From assembly GCA_963663005.2 (NCBI GenBank), contig CAXXHH010000003.1, positions 1,008,716 to 1,072,715 of the forward strand: 64,000 nucleotides of DNA, in the 5' to 3' direction. The stretch comes from CAINVV01 sp963663005 (GTDB taxonomy: Bacteria > Bacteroidota > Bacteroidia > Bacteroidales > Prolixibacteraceae). A program made the translations under genes and the position numbers. This document shows, in pieces, positions 51,870 to 59,880 of the stretch (the first letter of the stretch is position 1; each line of letters begins with the position of its first letter). The notes under the pieces are model-generated. The model was not told where the DNA came from. It saw only the letters and a program-made list of their open reading frames with translations, and made no database searches.

Positions 51870-53372
51870 ATGTCGTTAGAGCCAGAATACCTTAAAAGCG
51901 AACGCGCACAGGAGTGGAGAGCCGCTTTGCGTTCCAAGACGAAGAACAAAGAAAGAACAGCTATTGAAAGGGTTCACATGCCTGAGCAAGCTCCCGAAAT
52001 CAGGGTAAAATATCAGGATCGCGAAGTGAATCTCGGCATTACTCCCGAGCAAGCTGCACTGGAAGCCTCCCGTTGCATGGATTGTGTAACACCAACCTGT
52101 ATAGAAGGATGCCCCGTGAATATCAACATCCCAAAATTCATAAAACTCATTGAAAACGGAGATGTTCTGGGTGCCGCAGCAACCCTGAAGGAGACAAACG
52201 CTTTACCTGCAGTATGCGGAAGAGTTTGTCCTCAGGAAAAACAGTGCGAATCAAGATGCTTCTATCTCGAGAAAATGAATTTGCCCTCCGTGGCAATTGG
52301 CCACCTGGAGCGATTTGCCGCTGACTTTGAGCGGGCATCCGGAACTGCTAATGTACCGGTTATTGCTCAACCTAACGGAATTAAAGTGGCCACGGTGGGT
52401 TCAGGACCTGCGGCTCTTGCATTTGCTGGTGATATGGTGAAAAGCGGGTATGACGTGACTGTCTTCGAAGCTTTGCACGAAATTGGCGGTGTATTAAAAT
52501 ATGGTATTCCCGAATTCAGACTTCCCAACTCAATCGTAGATTTCGAATTGGAGAATTTGAAGAAAATGGGCGTAAAATTTGAAACCAACTTCATCGTTGG
52601 CCGAACAGCCAGCTTCGATGATCTTCGTGAAGAAGGCTTCAAGGGATTCTTCCTCGGTAGTGGAGCAGGTCTCCCACGATTTATGGATATCCCTGGCGAA
52701 AACTACAACGGAATTCTCTCTTCCAACGAATATCTCACCCGCGTTAACCTGATGGGCGCCAACTCCGACGCGAGTGATACACCTGTTATAAAAGGTAAAA
52801 GAGTGGCCGTTATCGGTGGAGGAAATACTGCCATGGACTCTGTGCGCACCGCACTGCGACTAGGCGCTGAAAGGGCAATGATCATTTATCGTCGTTCTGA
52901 AGCAGAAATGCCCGCTCGTATTGAGGAGGTAAAACATGCCAAAGAAGAGGGCGTCGAATTTATGAATCTGTGCAATCCGTTAGAATATTTCGCTGATGAG
53001 AAAGGTATGGTTAACAAAATGCTCCTCAACAGGATGGGACTTGGCGAACCGGATGCCTCAGGCAGAAGAAGGCCTGTACCAATCGAAGGATCAGAGTTCG
53101 AGCTTGAAGTTGATCTGGTGATTGTGGCCGTTGGCGTTTCGCCGAATCCGCTCGTACCTTCCTGTCTGCCCGATCTCAAAATCTCCAAGTGGGGAACTAT
53201 CGTGGTAGAAGAAGATAAAATGCAATCTTCCATTGAAGAGATGTTTGCCGGTGGCGACATCGTTCGTGGGGGTGCAACCGTAATCCTTGCGATGGGCGAT
53301 GGACGAAAAGCTGCCGAGAATATGCATATCTATCTTCAGAATAAATTATCCAATCCTACTAATATCAATTGA
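51870..53372 (+). CDS. nfnB: NfnB-type/glutamate synthase small-subunit-like flavoprotein
   Basis: 500 residues from ATG 51870; the longer frame from 51807 overlaps nfnA and was rejected. N-terminal iron-sulfur cysteines are in ASRCMDCVTPTCIEGCPVN and CGRVCPQEKQCESRCF. The FAD-binding GSGPAALAFAGDM and the NADPH-binding GGGNTAMDSVRTALRLG follow, and AGGDIVRGGATVILAMGDGRKAA closes the protein. This is the NfnB/GltD family; the pairing with nfnA favours NfnB. No glutamate synthase large subunit is nearby. Confidence 0.93.
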   Translation: MSLEPEYLKSERAQEWRAALRSKTKNKERTAIERVHMPEQAPEIRVKYQDREVNLGITPEQAALEASRCMDCVTPTCIEGCPVNINIPKFIKLIENGDVLGAAATLKETNALPAVCGRVCPQEKQCESRCFYLEKMNLPSVAIGHLERFAADFERASGTANVPVIAQPNGIKVATVGSGPAALAFAGDMVKSGYDVTVFEALHEIGGVLKYGIPEFRLPNSIVDFELENLKKMGVKFETNFIVGRTASFDDLREEGFKGFFLGSGAGLPRFMDIPGENYNGILSSNEYLTRVNLMGANSDASDTPVIKGKRVAVIGGGNTAMDSVRTALRLGAERAMIIYRRSEAEMPARIEEVKHAKEEGVEFMNLCNPLEYFADEKGMVNKMLLNRMGLGEPDASGRRRPVPIEGSEFELEVDLVIVAVGVSPNPLVPSCLPDLKISKWGTIVVEEDKMQSSIEEMFAGGDIVRGGATVILAMGDGRKAAENMHIYLQNKLSNPTNIN

Positions 53373-53373
53373 C

Positions 53374-54369
53374 ATGGCGGATTTAAGTATAAAATATCTG
53401 GGACTCGACCTAAAAAGCCCGGTGATTGCCGGCAGCTCCAGCCTGACAAATACAATCGAACACCTTAAAGCCATTGAAAAAGCTGGTGCCGGTGCAGTGG
53501 TTTTGAAATCAGTCTTCGAAGAGGAGATTTATCTTGAGTATGCCCATGAGTTCGACAAATTGGGACCCATGGACAATAACCTTGAATTTCTGGATTATTA
53601 CGACCTGGAAATTAAGAAAGAAAATCTGAAACACTATCTTCAGTTAATTACTGATGCCAAAGCACAGCTCTCTATCCCGGTAATAGCAAGCATCAACTGC
53701 ATAACTTCTCAGGAGTGGGGTTTCTTCGCCAAGAAAATTGAAGCTGCAGGAGCAGATGCATTGGAGTTGAATATGTTTTTGTCTCCGACTGATCTTGCTC
53801 ATTCCAGTCAGGACAATGAAACTACCTACTTCGATATTATTACCAGGGTAACGCAAAAAATCAGTATCCCAGTTGCCGTCAAAATCAGCCCATTTTTCTC
53901 TAACCTGGGAGGAATGATCCGGGATATTTCTTTTTCAGGAGTTAAAGGGATTGTGTTATTCAACCGATTCTATTCTCCTGACATCGACATCACCAAAGAG
54001 ATCATTCATGGCGCAAACGTGTTAAGTCACGAATCCGATTACCTCCTCACACTACGGTGGCTTGCGATGATGTCGAACCGCGTGAATTGCGACCTTGCCT
54101 CATCAACAGGTGTTCATTCATGGGAAACTGCCGTTAAAATGATTCTTGCCGGCGGCAATGCGGTTCAGGTTGTGTCTGCTCTCTACGACAAAGGCTTTGG
54201 ATTCATTGAGGAAATCAATCAAAAGATGGCCGAATGGATGACAGAGCATAATTACGAAAAAATTGACGACTTTAGAGGAAAATTAAGTCTGGACAATGCT
54301 GTAAATCCTTCCGAATTTGAGCGGGTCCAGTTCATGAAAAATTTTGGTGAGTACAAATCCGGTCACTAA
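53374..54369 (+). CDS. Dihydroorotate dehydrogenase-like protein
   Basis: 331 residues of the class 1 DHOD FMN-barrel family (IAGSSSLTNTIEHLKAIEKAGAGAVVLKS near the N-terminus; SIPVAVKISPFFSNLGGM; LASSTGVHSWETAVKMILAGGNAVQVVSALY for FMN phosphate). The catalytic Cys/Ser region is at LELNMFLSPTD. The family is usually separate from true PyrD, so the substrate is uncertain. One base separates the nfnB stop from this ATG, a coupling that suggests a shared electron-transfer function. The ATG at 53374 was chosen over the in-frame extension into nfnB. Confidence 0.88.
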   Translation: MADLSIKYLGLDLKSPVIAGSSSLTNTIEHLKAIEKAGAGAVVLKSVFEEEIYLEYAHEFDKLGPMDNNLEFLDYYDLEIKKENLKHYLQLITDAKAQLSIPVIASINCITSQEWGFFAKKIEAAGADALELNMFLSPTDLAHSSQDNETTYFDIITRVTQKISIPVAVKISPFFSNLGGMIRDISFSGVKGIVLFNRFYSPDIDITKEIIHGANVLSHESDYLLTLRWLAMMSNRVNCDLASSTGVHSWETAVKMILAGGNAVQVVSALYDKGFGFIEEINQKMAEWMTEHNYEKIDDFRGKLSLDNAVNPSEFERVQFMKNFGEYKSGH

Positions 54370-54379
54370 ATCGGCATTG

Positions 54380-56032
54380 ATGTCAGCGAAAATTTCCATA
54401 ATAAAAGGACGGTCAGGAAGTTTATTACATACCAGCTTCTTGTCCGCCCTTTTGTTTTTTTGTTTCATATTCCCGGTCGCCAGTCAGGAGACGAAGCCGC
54501 TGGAAAGGGTTGTTATTGGCGACTTCCGCTACATTCTTCACACCGTTCAAAAGAAAGAGACACTTTACTCCATAGCCAAACAATATGACTGCACGCAGGA
54601 GGAGGTGCTTTCAAACAACAAAAACATTGAGGGGGTTATCAAAAAAGGAATGGTTCTTAAGATTCCGGATCACACCTGGCAAAAACCCAAGACGGTAAAA
54701 ATCGATGAAAACAAGATTATCAGGCACACCGTTATCAGTGGAGACAACTATTACCAACTAAAAATCAAGTACGGAGCCGAGGAAGATGAACTCCTGAAAC
54801 TCAATCCCGATTTAAAAGACGGGTTGAAAGCAGGGATGGTCATTCTGGTGCCAAAAAAATCGCCTGAAGAAGTTTCTGCCTCGGATAACCCGGGCAACGA
54901 GGCCGCAGCCAAAAATATTCTGCCGCCGCTGAAAATGAAGGGCAACGATAAAACGCTGAATATCGGACTTTACCTGCCAATATCTGCATCTGTTGCCGAC
55001 AGTTTGAAGCCTTCAGCCAGGTCGCTCAGTTTTCTTGCTTTTTACCAGGGGGCATTACTGGCAGCCGACCAAAAGATAAAATCAGGATTAAAAGCAAAGT
55101 TGTACGTCTACGATACCGAGAAGATGGCATCAACCATCGAGGGTCTGGTTAAAAAGCCCGAGTTTCTATCCCTCGACTTGCTGATAGGGCCGGTCTATCC
55201 GGAGAACCAACGAGTTGTTTCAGAGTTAAGTGCTAAAAACCGAATTCCGATGGTATCCCCTCTTTCGCCTGAAGATAAATATACCAGAACCAACCCGTAT
55301 TATTTTCAGATTAATCCTGTCAGAAAATTACGGTTTGAAGCTACGGCCGAATACATTTTTAAGGAGTTTAGAAAAGAAAGGATCCTGTTTTTAGAGACAG
55401 GGAATGGCAGTAGTGAGACGAAACTCATTCGTGAACAATTACTGAAAAAGAACGCCTCTCAGGGTGGGTCAAAGGCCAAGATCGAAAGCTATAATATATG
55501 GTCGCAGGGAATCGAAGGACTGGAATCTCAGCTCCAAGCGGATAGGCCAAATATCTTCGTCATGGCTGAACTGAATGAAGTGAATGTTAGCATTGCCATG
55601 AACAGAATGGCTCTCTTGTCGAAAAAATTTCCGATTATCATGGTAGGTATTCAGGAGTTCACCAGAATGCAAAGTATCGAACTTGAAAACCTGCACAACA
55701 TAAATCTGCGCTATCTCTCCAACTCCTTCATTGATTACAGCAATCCTGCTGTCACAACATTCGTTGAAAATTTCAGAACCGAGTTTGGCACCGAACCCTC
55801 ACTTTTTGCCTTCCAGGGATATGATGTCCTTACCTACTTCCTAAATTCGCTTCAGAAGTCAGGAAATCTCTCCCGCGGACTTCCTCCTGATGCAGGCAAA
55901 GGAATGTTGATGGAGGCATATCATTTTGCAAAAGTCTCAGATTTTGGAGGATATACCAACGACTGCTTCACGGTAGTTGAGTACTCCAATACATTCGATG
56001 TAAGATCGCTTGGCGTTTTCCCAGCTAACTAA
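54380..56032 (+). CDS. LysM protein with periplasmic-binding-protein-like receptor domain
   Basis: 550 residues. A signal peptide or anchor is at about 20-40 (SFLSALLFFCFIFPVASQ). Two LysM motifs that bind peptidoglycan glycan follow (about 52-98, YILHTVQKKETLYSIAKQY; about 115-160, IRHTVISGDNYYQLKIKYG). The C-terminal 350 residues form a class I periplasmic-binding fold like branched-chain amino acid receptors (KTLNIGLYLPISA, DLLIGPVYPENQRVVSELS, LFAFQGYDVLTYFLNSL). It resembles LpoA-like or receptor-type cell-wall proteins of the phylum. ATG 54380 follows the DHOD-like stop by 10 bases; GTG or ATG further upstream would overlap that gene. Confidence 0.87.
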   Translation: MSAKISIIKGRSGSLLHTSFLSALLFFCFIFPVASQETKPLERVVIGDFRYILHTVQKKETLYSIAKQYDCTQEEVLSNNKNIEGVIKKGMVLKIPDHTWQKPKTVKIDENKIIRHTVISGDNYYQLKIKYGAEEDELLKLNPDLKDGLKAGMVILVPKKSPEEVSASDNPGNEAAAKNILPPLKMKGNDKTLNIGLYLPISASVADSLKPSARSLSFLAFYQGALLAADQKIKSGLKAKLYVYDTEKMASTIEGLVKKPEFLSLDLLIGPVYPENQRVVSELSAKNRIPMVSPLSPEDKYTRTNPYYFQINPVRKLRFEATAEYIFKEFRKERILFLETGNGSSETKLIREQLLKKNASQGGSKAKIESYNIWSQGIEGLESQLQADRPNIFVMAELNEVNVSIAMNRMALLSKKFPIIMVGIQEFTRMQSIELENLHNINLRYLSNSFIDYSNPAVTTFVENFRTEFGTEPSLFAFQGYDVLTYFLNSLQKSGNLSRGLPPDAGKGMLMEAYHFAKVSDFGGYTNDCFTVVEYSNTFDVRSLGVFPAN

Positions 56033-56037
56033 GACAC

Positions 56038-56067
56038 AAAAAAAGGCTCCTTTTCAGAAGCCTTTTT
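56038..56067. terminator. Bidirectional terminator between the LysM gene and gapA
   Basis: AAAAAGGCT / AGCCTTTTT around a 10-base loop, with T-runs on both strands (seven T on the minus strand). It serves both convergent genes. Confidence 0.88.
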
Positions 56068-56086
56068 AAACAGTATTTTTGTCTTT

Positions 56087-57100
56087 CTATTTGTGATCAA
56101 CAGAAAACATGTGGATGATCAGGTCAACAACTTTGTTTGAATAACCCCACTCATTGTCATACCAGGAAACTACCTTAACGAAATTGTCGTTCAGACCGAT
56201 ACCTGCACCAGCATCAAAGATTGAAGTGCGTGGATCAGTAACGAAATCAGTTGAAACTACGTCGTCTTCAGTATATCCAAGGATACCTTTCAACTCACCT
56301 TCTGAAGCAGCTTTCATAGCAGCACAGATAGCTTTGTAAGGAGCTGGTTTCTCAAGACGGCAGGTAAGGTCAACAACTGATACGTCAGGAGTTGGTACAC
56401 GGAATGCCATACCTGTAAGTTTACCATTCATTTCAGGAATTACTTTACCAACAGCTTTAGCGGCACCTGTAGACGATGGGATAATGTTTTGAGCTGCACC
56501 ACGGCCACCTCTCCAATCCTTTGCGGATGGGCTGTCAACAGTCTTTTGAGTTGCTGTTGTAGCGTGAACAGTTGTCATCAAACCTTCGATGATTCCGAAA
56601 TTATCATTCAATACCTTTACAATCGGAGCAAGGCAATTGGTTGTACATGAAGCATTAGAAACGAAGTTCATGTCGGAAGTATATTTACCTTGATTTACAC
56701 CCATTACAAACATTGGGGTATCATCTTTGGAAGGAGCAGACATGATAACTTTCTTTGCACCAGCGTTAAGGTGAGCCTGGCATTTTTCCTTATCCAGGAA
56801 TAATCCGGTAGATTCAACAACATATTCAGCTCCAACCTCGTTCCATTTCAAATCAGCAGGATTTCTTTCTGAAGTGACACGGATTTTGTGGCCGTTAACT
56901 ACAAGAAAACCGTCCTCAACAGAAACAGTTCCTTTGAAACGACCATGAGTTGAGTCGTATTTCAACATGTAAGCCATGTAATTTACGTCGATGAGGTCGT
57001 TGATTCCAACAATTTCTACCTCATTTTTTTCAACAGCGGCACGAAAAACCAAACGGCCAATTCGCCCGAAACCGTTAATACCAACTTTAATCTTTGACAT
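56087..57100 (-). CDS. gapA: Glyceraldehyde-3-phosphate dehydrogenase, type I
   Basis: 337 residues. NAD-binding GINGFGRIGRLVFRAA is at the N-terminus, the catalytic Cys is in SNASCTTNCLAPIVKVL (about residue 150), and VSWYDNEWGYSNKVVDL is at the end. Codon use is biased as for a highly expressed glycolytic gene. It has a -7 box (TACCTTTG) 58 bases upstream and a terminator shared with the LysM gene. The two small lipoprotein-like genes lie directly upstream on the same strand, but the gapA promoter suggests an independent unit. Confidence 0.97.
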   Translation of the reverse strand: MSKIKVGINGFGRIGRLVFRAAVEKNEVEIVGINDLIDVNYMAYMLKYDSTHGRFKGTVSVEDGFLVVNGHKIRVTSERNPADLKWNEVGAEYVVESTGLFLDKEKCQAHLNAGAKKVIMSAPSKDDTPMFVMGVNQGKYTSDMNFVSNASCTTNCLAPIVKVLNDNFGIIEGLMTTVHATTATQKTVDSPSAKDWRGGRGAAQNIIPSSTGAAKAVGKVIPEMNGKLTGMAFRVPTPDVSVVDLTCRLEKPAPYKAICAAMKAASEGELKGILGYTEDDVVSTDFVTDPRTSIFDAGAGIGLNDNFVKVVSWYDNEWGYSNKVVDLIIHMFSVDHK

Positions 57101-57157
57101 AATCTATTCGTTTTGAGAATTATAGAAGTATAAAACACCTTTTATAAAAATGCATAG

Positions 57158-57165
57158 CAAAGGTA
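57158..57165 (-). promoter_or_regulatory. -7 box of the gapA promoter
   Basis: Minus-strand TACCTTTG matches TAnnTTTG, about 60 bases before the ATG. No perfect TTTG lies 19-21 bases upstream. Confidence 0.55.
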
Positions 57166-57255
57166 GGTATATAAATTCATTATCTTAATCAATCGGGAAG
57201 GGATAAAGCTCTCTTTTTACAAATTGTTAACGTTAAAGAGAAGTGAATGAGGAAA

Positions 57256-57384
57256 TCAACGTCTCATCCAGACAGTCGACCGTTTTGCCGGCTTGGGTTT
57301 AACCGTACAATCACAGCTCTTGCACTGCGCAAACAGAAAGAGCACAACAACCAACAAAGAACATAAAACCAGAAATTTTTTCAT
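57256..57384 (-). CDS. 42-residue lipoprotein-like peptide, paralogue 2
   Basis: Begins MKKFLVLCSLLVVVLFLFAQ and continues with CKSCDCTVKPKPAK, ending WMRR. A hydrophobic signal segment is followed by a Cys in FAQC, an imperfect lipobox. The tail is short, basic and proline-rich with two more Cys. It closely resembles the gene ending 10 bases upstream (57395-57526): FAQCKS, CT, KPKPAK and a near-terminal Trp are shared. Parallel conservation of a reading frame in two neighbours argues that both are expressed. Function unknown; it could be an outer-membrane or periplasmic microlipoprotein. Confidence 0.75.
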   Translation of the reverse strand: MKKFLVLCSLLVVVLFLFAQCKSCDCTVKPKPAKRSTVWMRR

Positions 57385-57394
57385 CTTGAGAAAA

Positions 57395-57526
57395 TCAACG
57401 CTTTTTTATCCAATAATTCGTTTGTTTGGCTGGTTTGGGTTTATAAGTACACTCGTTACTTTTGCACTGTGCAAATAGGAAGGCTACTGCAACCAGTAGA
57501 GAAAAAATAACTAACGATTTTTTCAT
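57395..57526 (-). CDS. 43-residue lipoprotein-like peptide, paralogue 1
   Basis: Begins MKKSLVIFSLLVAVAFLFAQ, then CKSNECTYKPKPAK and ends YWIKKR. Same organisation as its neighbour: lysine-rich start, 16-residue hydrophobic run, FAQC lipobox-like site, C-x4-C spacing loosened, KPKPAK and Trp in a cationic tail. It begins 55 bases after tRNA-Thr(GGT) with no terminator in between, so it may be transcribed with the tRNA cluster. No family recognised. Confidence 0.75.
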   Translation of the reverse strand: MKKSLVIFSLLVAVAFLFAQCKSNECTYKPKPAKQTNYWIKKR

Positions 57527-57581
57527 CTTGGATATTTCAGTTAAAATAGTTTGGAAATTCTACGTGATAATGTCCTATTTG

Positions 57582-57653
57582 AGCCGATGACGAGAATTGA
57601 ACTCGTGACCCCTTCCTTACCAAGGAAGTACTCTACCCCTGAGCTACATCGGC
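57582..57653 (-). tRNA. tRNA-Thr (anticodon GGT)
   Basis: Complete cloverleaf on the minus strand: acceptor GCCGATG/CATCGGC, anticodon stem CTTCC/GGAAG with loop TTGGTAA, T-arm with GTTCAAT. Discriminator U. CCA is not encoded. Last of four tRNAs in the cluster. Confidence 0.93.
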
Positions 57654-57661
57654 AAAATCAG

Positions 57662-57734
57662 AGCGGGAGACGGGACTCAAACCCGCGACCCTCAGCTTGG
57701 AAGGCTAATGCTCTATCAACTGAGCTACTCCCGC
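57662..57734 (-). tRNA. tRNA-Gly (anticodon TCC)
   Basis: Acceptor GCGGGAG/CTCCCGC, anticodon stem TTAGC/GCTGA with loop CTTCCAA, T-loop GTTTGAGTC. Eight bases separate it from tRNA-Thr(GGT). Confidence 0.93.
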
Positions 57735-57789
57735 AATGTTTTGGATAAAAATATTGCTGAACAAATCAATGATCAGCAATAAACGTAAG

Positions 57790-57872
57790 TGGGGAAAGCA
57801 GGATTCGAACCTACGAAGGCGTACGCCAGCAGATTTACAGTCTGCCCCAGTTGGCCACTTTGGTATTTCCCC
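57790..57872 (-). tRNA. tRNA-Tyr (anticodon GTA)
   Basis: Acceptor GGGGAAA/TTTCCCC, anticodon stem GCAGA/TCTGC with loop CTGTAAA, and the long variable arm expected for bacterial tRNA-Tyr (83 bases in all). Confidence 0.94.
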
Positions 57873-57893
57873 AAAAATTGTATTTTAAGAACG

Positions 57894-57967
57894 AGCCGAA
57901 TGTCAGATTCGAACTGACGACCCCGAGATTACAAATCACGTGCTCTGGCCAACTGAGCTAATTCGGC
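57894..57967 (-). tRNA. tRNA-Thr (anticodon TGT)
   Basis: Acceptor GCCGAAT/ATTCGGC, anticodon loop TTTGTAA. The anticodon stem CGTGA/TCTCG has one T-T mismatch at its third pair. Immediately downstream of the SRP RNA. Confidence 0.92.
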
Positions 57968-57969
57968 AA

Positions 57970-58068
57970 GTGGGTAAGCTACCTACATCGCACCGCTACA
58001 ACCATCTACCCTTGCTGTCTTCCGACCCTGGGGGAGTTCGACAGGAACTGATCGTGCAGGACTTACCC
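57970..58068 (-). ncRNA. ffs: Small bacterial signal recognition particle RNA (4.5S)
   Basis: The minus strand reads GGGTAAGTCCTGCACGATC at the 5' end, then the apical SRP signature CAGGGTCGGAAGACAGCAAGGG (asymmetric loop plus GGAA tetraloop that binds Ffh), and ends with AGCTTACCC pairing back to GGGTAAG. Length about 98 bases, typical for the short SRP RNA. Ends are inferred from the closing stem. It sits three bases upstream of tRNA-Thr(TGT) with a perfect promoter in front, so it heads the RNA operon. Confidence 0.9.
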
Positions 58069-58072
58069 GCCG

Positions 58073-58103
58073 CAAAAGTAGGAAAAAATCGTTTTGTACC
58101 AAA
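58073..58103 (-). promoter_or_regulatory. Promoter of the SRP RNA-tRNA operon
   Basis: Minus-strand TTTG (58103-58100), exactly 19 bases, TACTTTTG (58080-58073): a full consensus promoter with start predicted at the SRP RNA 5' end. Confidence 0.88.
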
Positions 58104-58264
58104 CAAAAAAAATCTTCAGGACATTTATTTTGCAAAAAATTACTCACCTTTTTAATTTACAGCTACTTATAAAATAAAAAAAATGACTGCATTTTTTTGA
58201 ATGGGGAGGTTTTACTAAATTTAGAATATATTTGTTCATTATTTGGATTCAAAACTCATTTTAT

Positions 58265-58819
58265 ATGGAACACGAACACCGCTCTCTCAACTATTTTTCC
58301 ATGATGCACGGACTCTATTTGGGTCTGGCGCTTATTCTGAATTTACTCATCTTTTATATTCTTGGAGTTCCCTTTTCCGATATTTCGGGTTATCTGAGCT
58401 ATGCCATCATCATTTCGGGAATTGGATTCGCCATGTGGACCTTTGCCAAGCTGAATACTGAAGAAGGTCTCCCCTATTCCAGAGCCCTCGGACTTGGAAC
58501 ATTGGTCGCCGTGTTCGGTTCTGTGTTGTTTGCGTTCTTTAATTATATCCTATACAAATACATCGAGCCGGGATTACTGGATAAACTATTGGCTACCATG
58601 GAAGCTAAATTTTTGGCCCAGGGTTATTCGGACGATACAGTTGAGAAAATATTAGGCGCCCAGAAAAACCTGATGACACCAGGGATATTGTCCTTTGGCC
58701 AAATTTTCAGTCTTACTTTAATGGGCTTCCTCTTTTCATTGGTTTTGGCTATCTTTTTCAAAAAAGAACCTGCCGATCCATTCTTTGGTGTAGATCAGGA
58801 AGAGGACGAAGAGGAATAG
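58265..58819 (+). CDS. DUF4199 membrane protein
   Basis: 184 residues with four predicted helices in two pairs (about 18-35, 43-62, 79-102, 145-168) and an acidic tail (DPFFGVDQEEDEEE). The family is common in Bacteroidota and uncharacterised. ATG 58265 (MEHEHRSLNYFSMMHGLYLG) was preferred to 58232. A TATATTTG box is at 58227-58234. It often precedes a polyprenyl-phosphate glycosyltransferase gene, as here (29 bases to the next gene), suggesting a shared role at the membrane. Confidence 0.85.
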   Translation: MEHEHRSLNYFSMMHGLYLGLALILNLLIFYILGVPFSDISGYLSYAIIISGIGFAMWTFAKLNTEEGLPYSRALGLGTLVAVFGSVLFAFFNYILYKYIEPGLLDKLLATMEAKFLAQGYSDDTVEKILGAQKNLMTPGILSFGQIFSLTLMGFLFSLVLAIFFKKEPADPFFGVDQEEDEEE

Positions 58820-58847
58820 TCGATTCTAAATAACTCAATTTCCACGT

Positions 58848-59795
58848 ATGGATATCTCCGTTGTTGTTCCCTTGTATAACGAGGCTGAATCATTGCCCGA
58901 ACTAAATGCCTGGATTGATCGCGTTATGAAAGCCGCATCTTTTTCCTATGAGATATGGTTTATTGACGATGGAAGCAACGACGGGTCGTGGAAATGGATT
59001 GAAGAACAATCAAAGGTTTCCTCCACCGTTAAGGGTGTCCGGTTCAGACGCAACTATGGGAAATCCGCTGCCCTGCATACCGGATTTGAAGAGGCTACCG
59101 GCGATGTCGTAATTACCATGGATGCCGATCTTCAGGATAGCCCTGACGAAATACCCGCCCTTTACAGGATGATAAAAGAAGAGGGGTACGATCTGGTTTC
59201 AGGATGGAAGAAGAAAAGGTTTGATCCATTATCGAAAAGACTACCCAGCAAATTATATAATGCCACAGCCAGCCGGGTTACCGGAATCAAATTACACGAT
59301 TTTAACTGCGGTTTAAAGGCCTATCGGAACGAGGTGGTGAAAAGCATCGAAGTGTATGGCGAGATGCATCGTTATATCCCCTATATGGCCAAACAGGCAG
59401 GCTTTTCAGCTATCGGGGAGATGGTTGTGCAGCATCAGGCGCGTAAATACGGCACCACGAAATTCGGATTGAGCCGCTTCATATTCGGGTACCTCGATTT
59501 GATGTCTATCTCGTTTATTTCCCGGTTTGGAAAACGGCCGATGCACTTGTTCGGAACACTGGGATCCCTGATGTTTCTACTAGGCTTCTTAGCCGTATCA
59601 TGGCTGGGCGGATACAAAATCTACCAACAGTTTAACGGGATACTGATCGAGCGTGTGACTCAGAGTCCATATTTTTATCTGGCACTCACTTCAATGATCT
59701 TAGGTACTCAGCTTTTTCTGGCTGGATTCCTGGGCGAGCTCGTATCCAGAACATCCTCCGATCGGAATCATTACCTTGTCGACAAGAAAACATAA
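58848..59795 (+). CDS. Family 2 glycosyltransferase (polyprenyl-phosphate type)
   Basis: 315 residues. GT-A domain with VVPLYNEAESLPEL at the start, the nucleotide-sugar Asp motif IDDGSNDGS, metal motif MDADLQDSP and HDFNCGLKAYR; two C-terminal helices (about 230-255, 270-290) anchor it in the membrane. This matches DPM1/GtrB-like enzymes that move a sugar from a nucleotide donor to a polyprenyl phosphate on the cytoplasmic face. The donor sugar and final glycan are unknown. Confidence 0.92.
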   Translation: MDISVVVPLYNEAESLPELNAWIDRVMKAASFSYEIWFIDDGSNDGSWKWIEEQSKVSSTVKGVRFRRNYGKSAALHTGFEEATGDVVITMDADLQDSPDEIPALYRMIKEEGYDLVSGWKKKRFDPLSKRLPSKLYNATASRVTGIKLHDFNCGLKAYRNEVVKSIEVYGEMHRYIPYMAKQAGFSAIGEMVVQHQARKYGTTKFGLSRFIFGYLDLMSISFISRFGKRPMHLFGTLGSLMFLLGFLAVSWLGGYKIYQQFNGILIERVTQSPYFYLALTSMILGTQLFLAGFLGELVSRTSSDRNHYLVDKKT

Positions 59796-59880
59796 GATAA
59801 TTTGAAAATGTGAAAATGTGAAAATGTGGAAATTTCCTCATTTGCACATTTTCACATTTGCATATTTGCACATTATCACC
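59796..59880. repeat. Inverted array of TGAAAATG-type units
   Basis: The 85-base gap folds on itself: GATAATTTGAAAATGTGAAAA... at the left and its near complement ending in GCACATTATC at the right. The whole gap is occupied, up to the ATG of the antiporter gene. It is another example of the AT-rich iterated inverted repeats seen at 18431 and around the GH2 gene. Confidence 0.75.
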
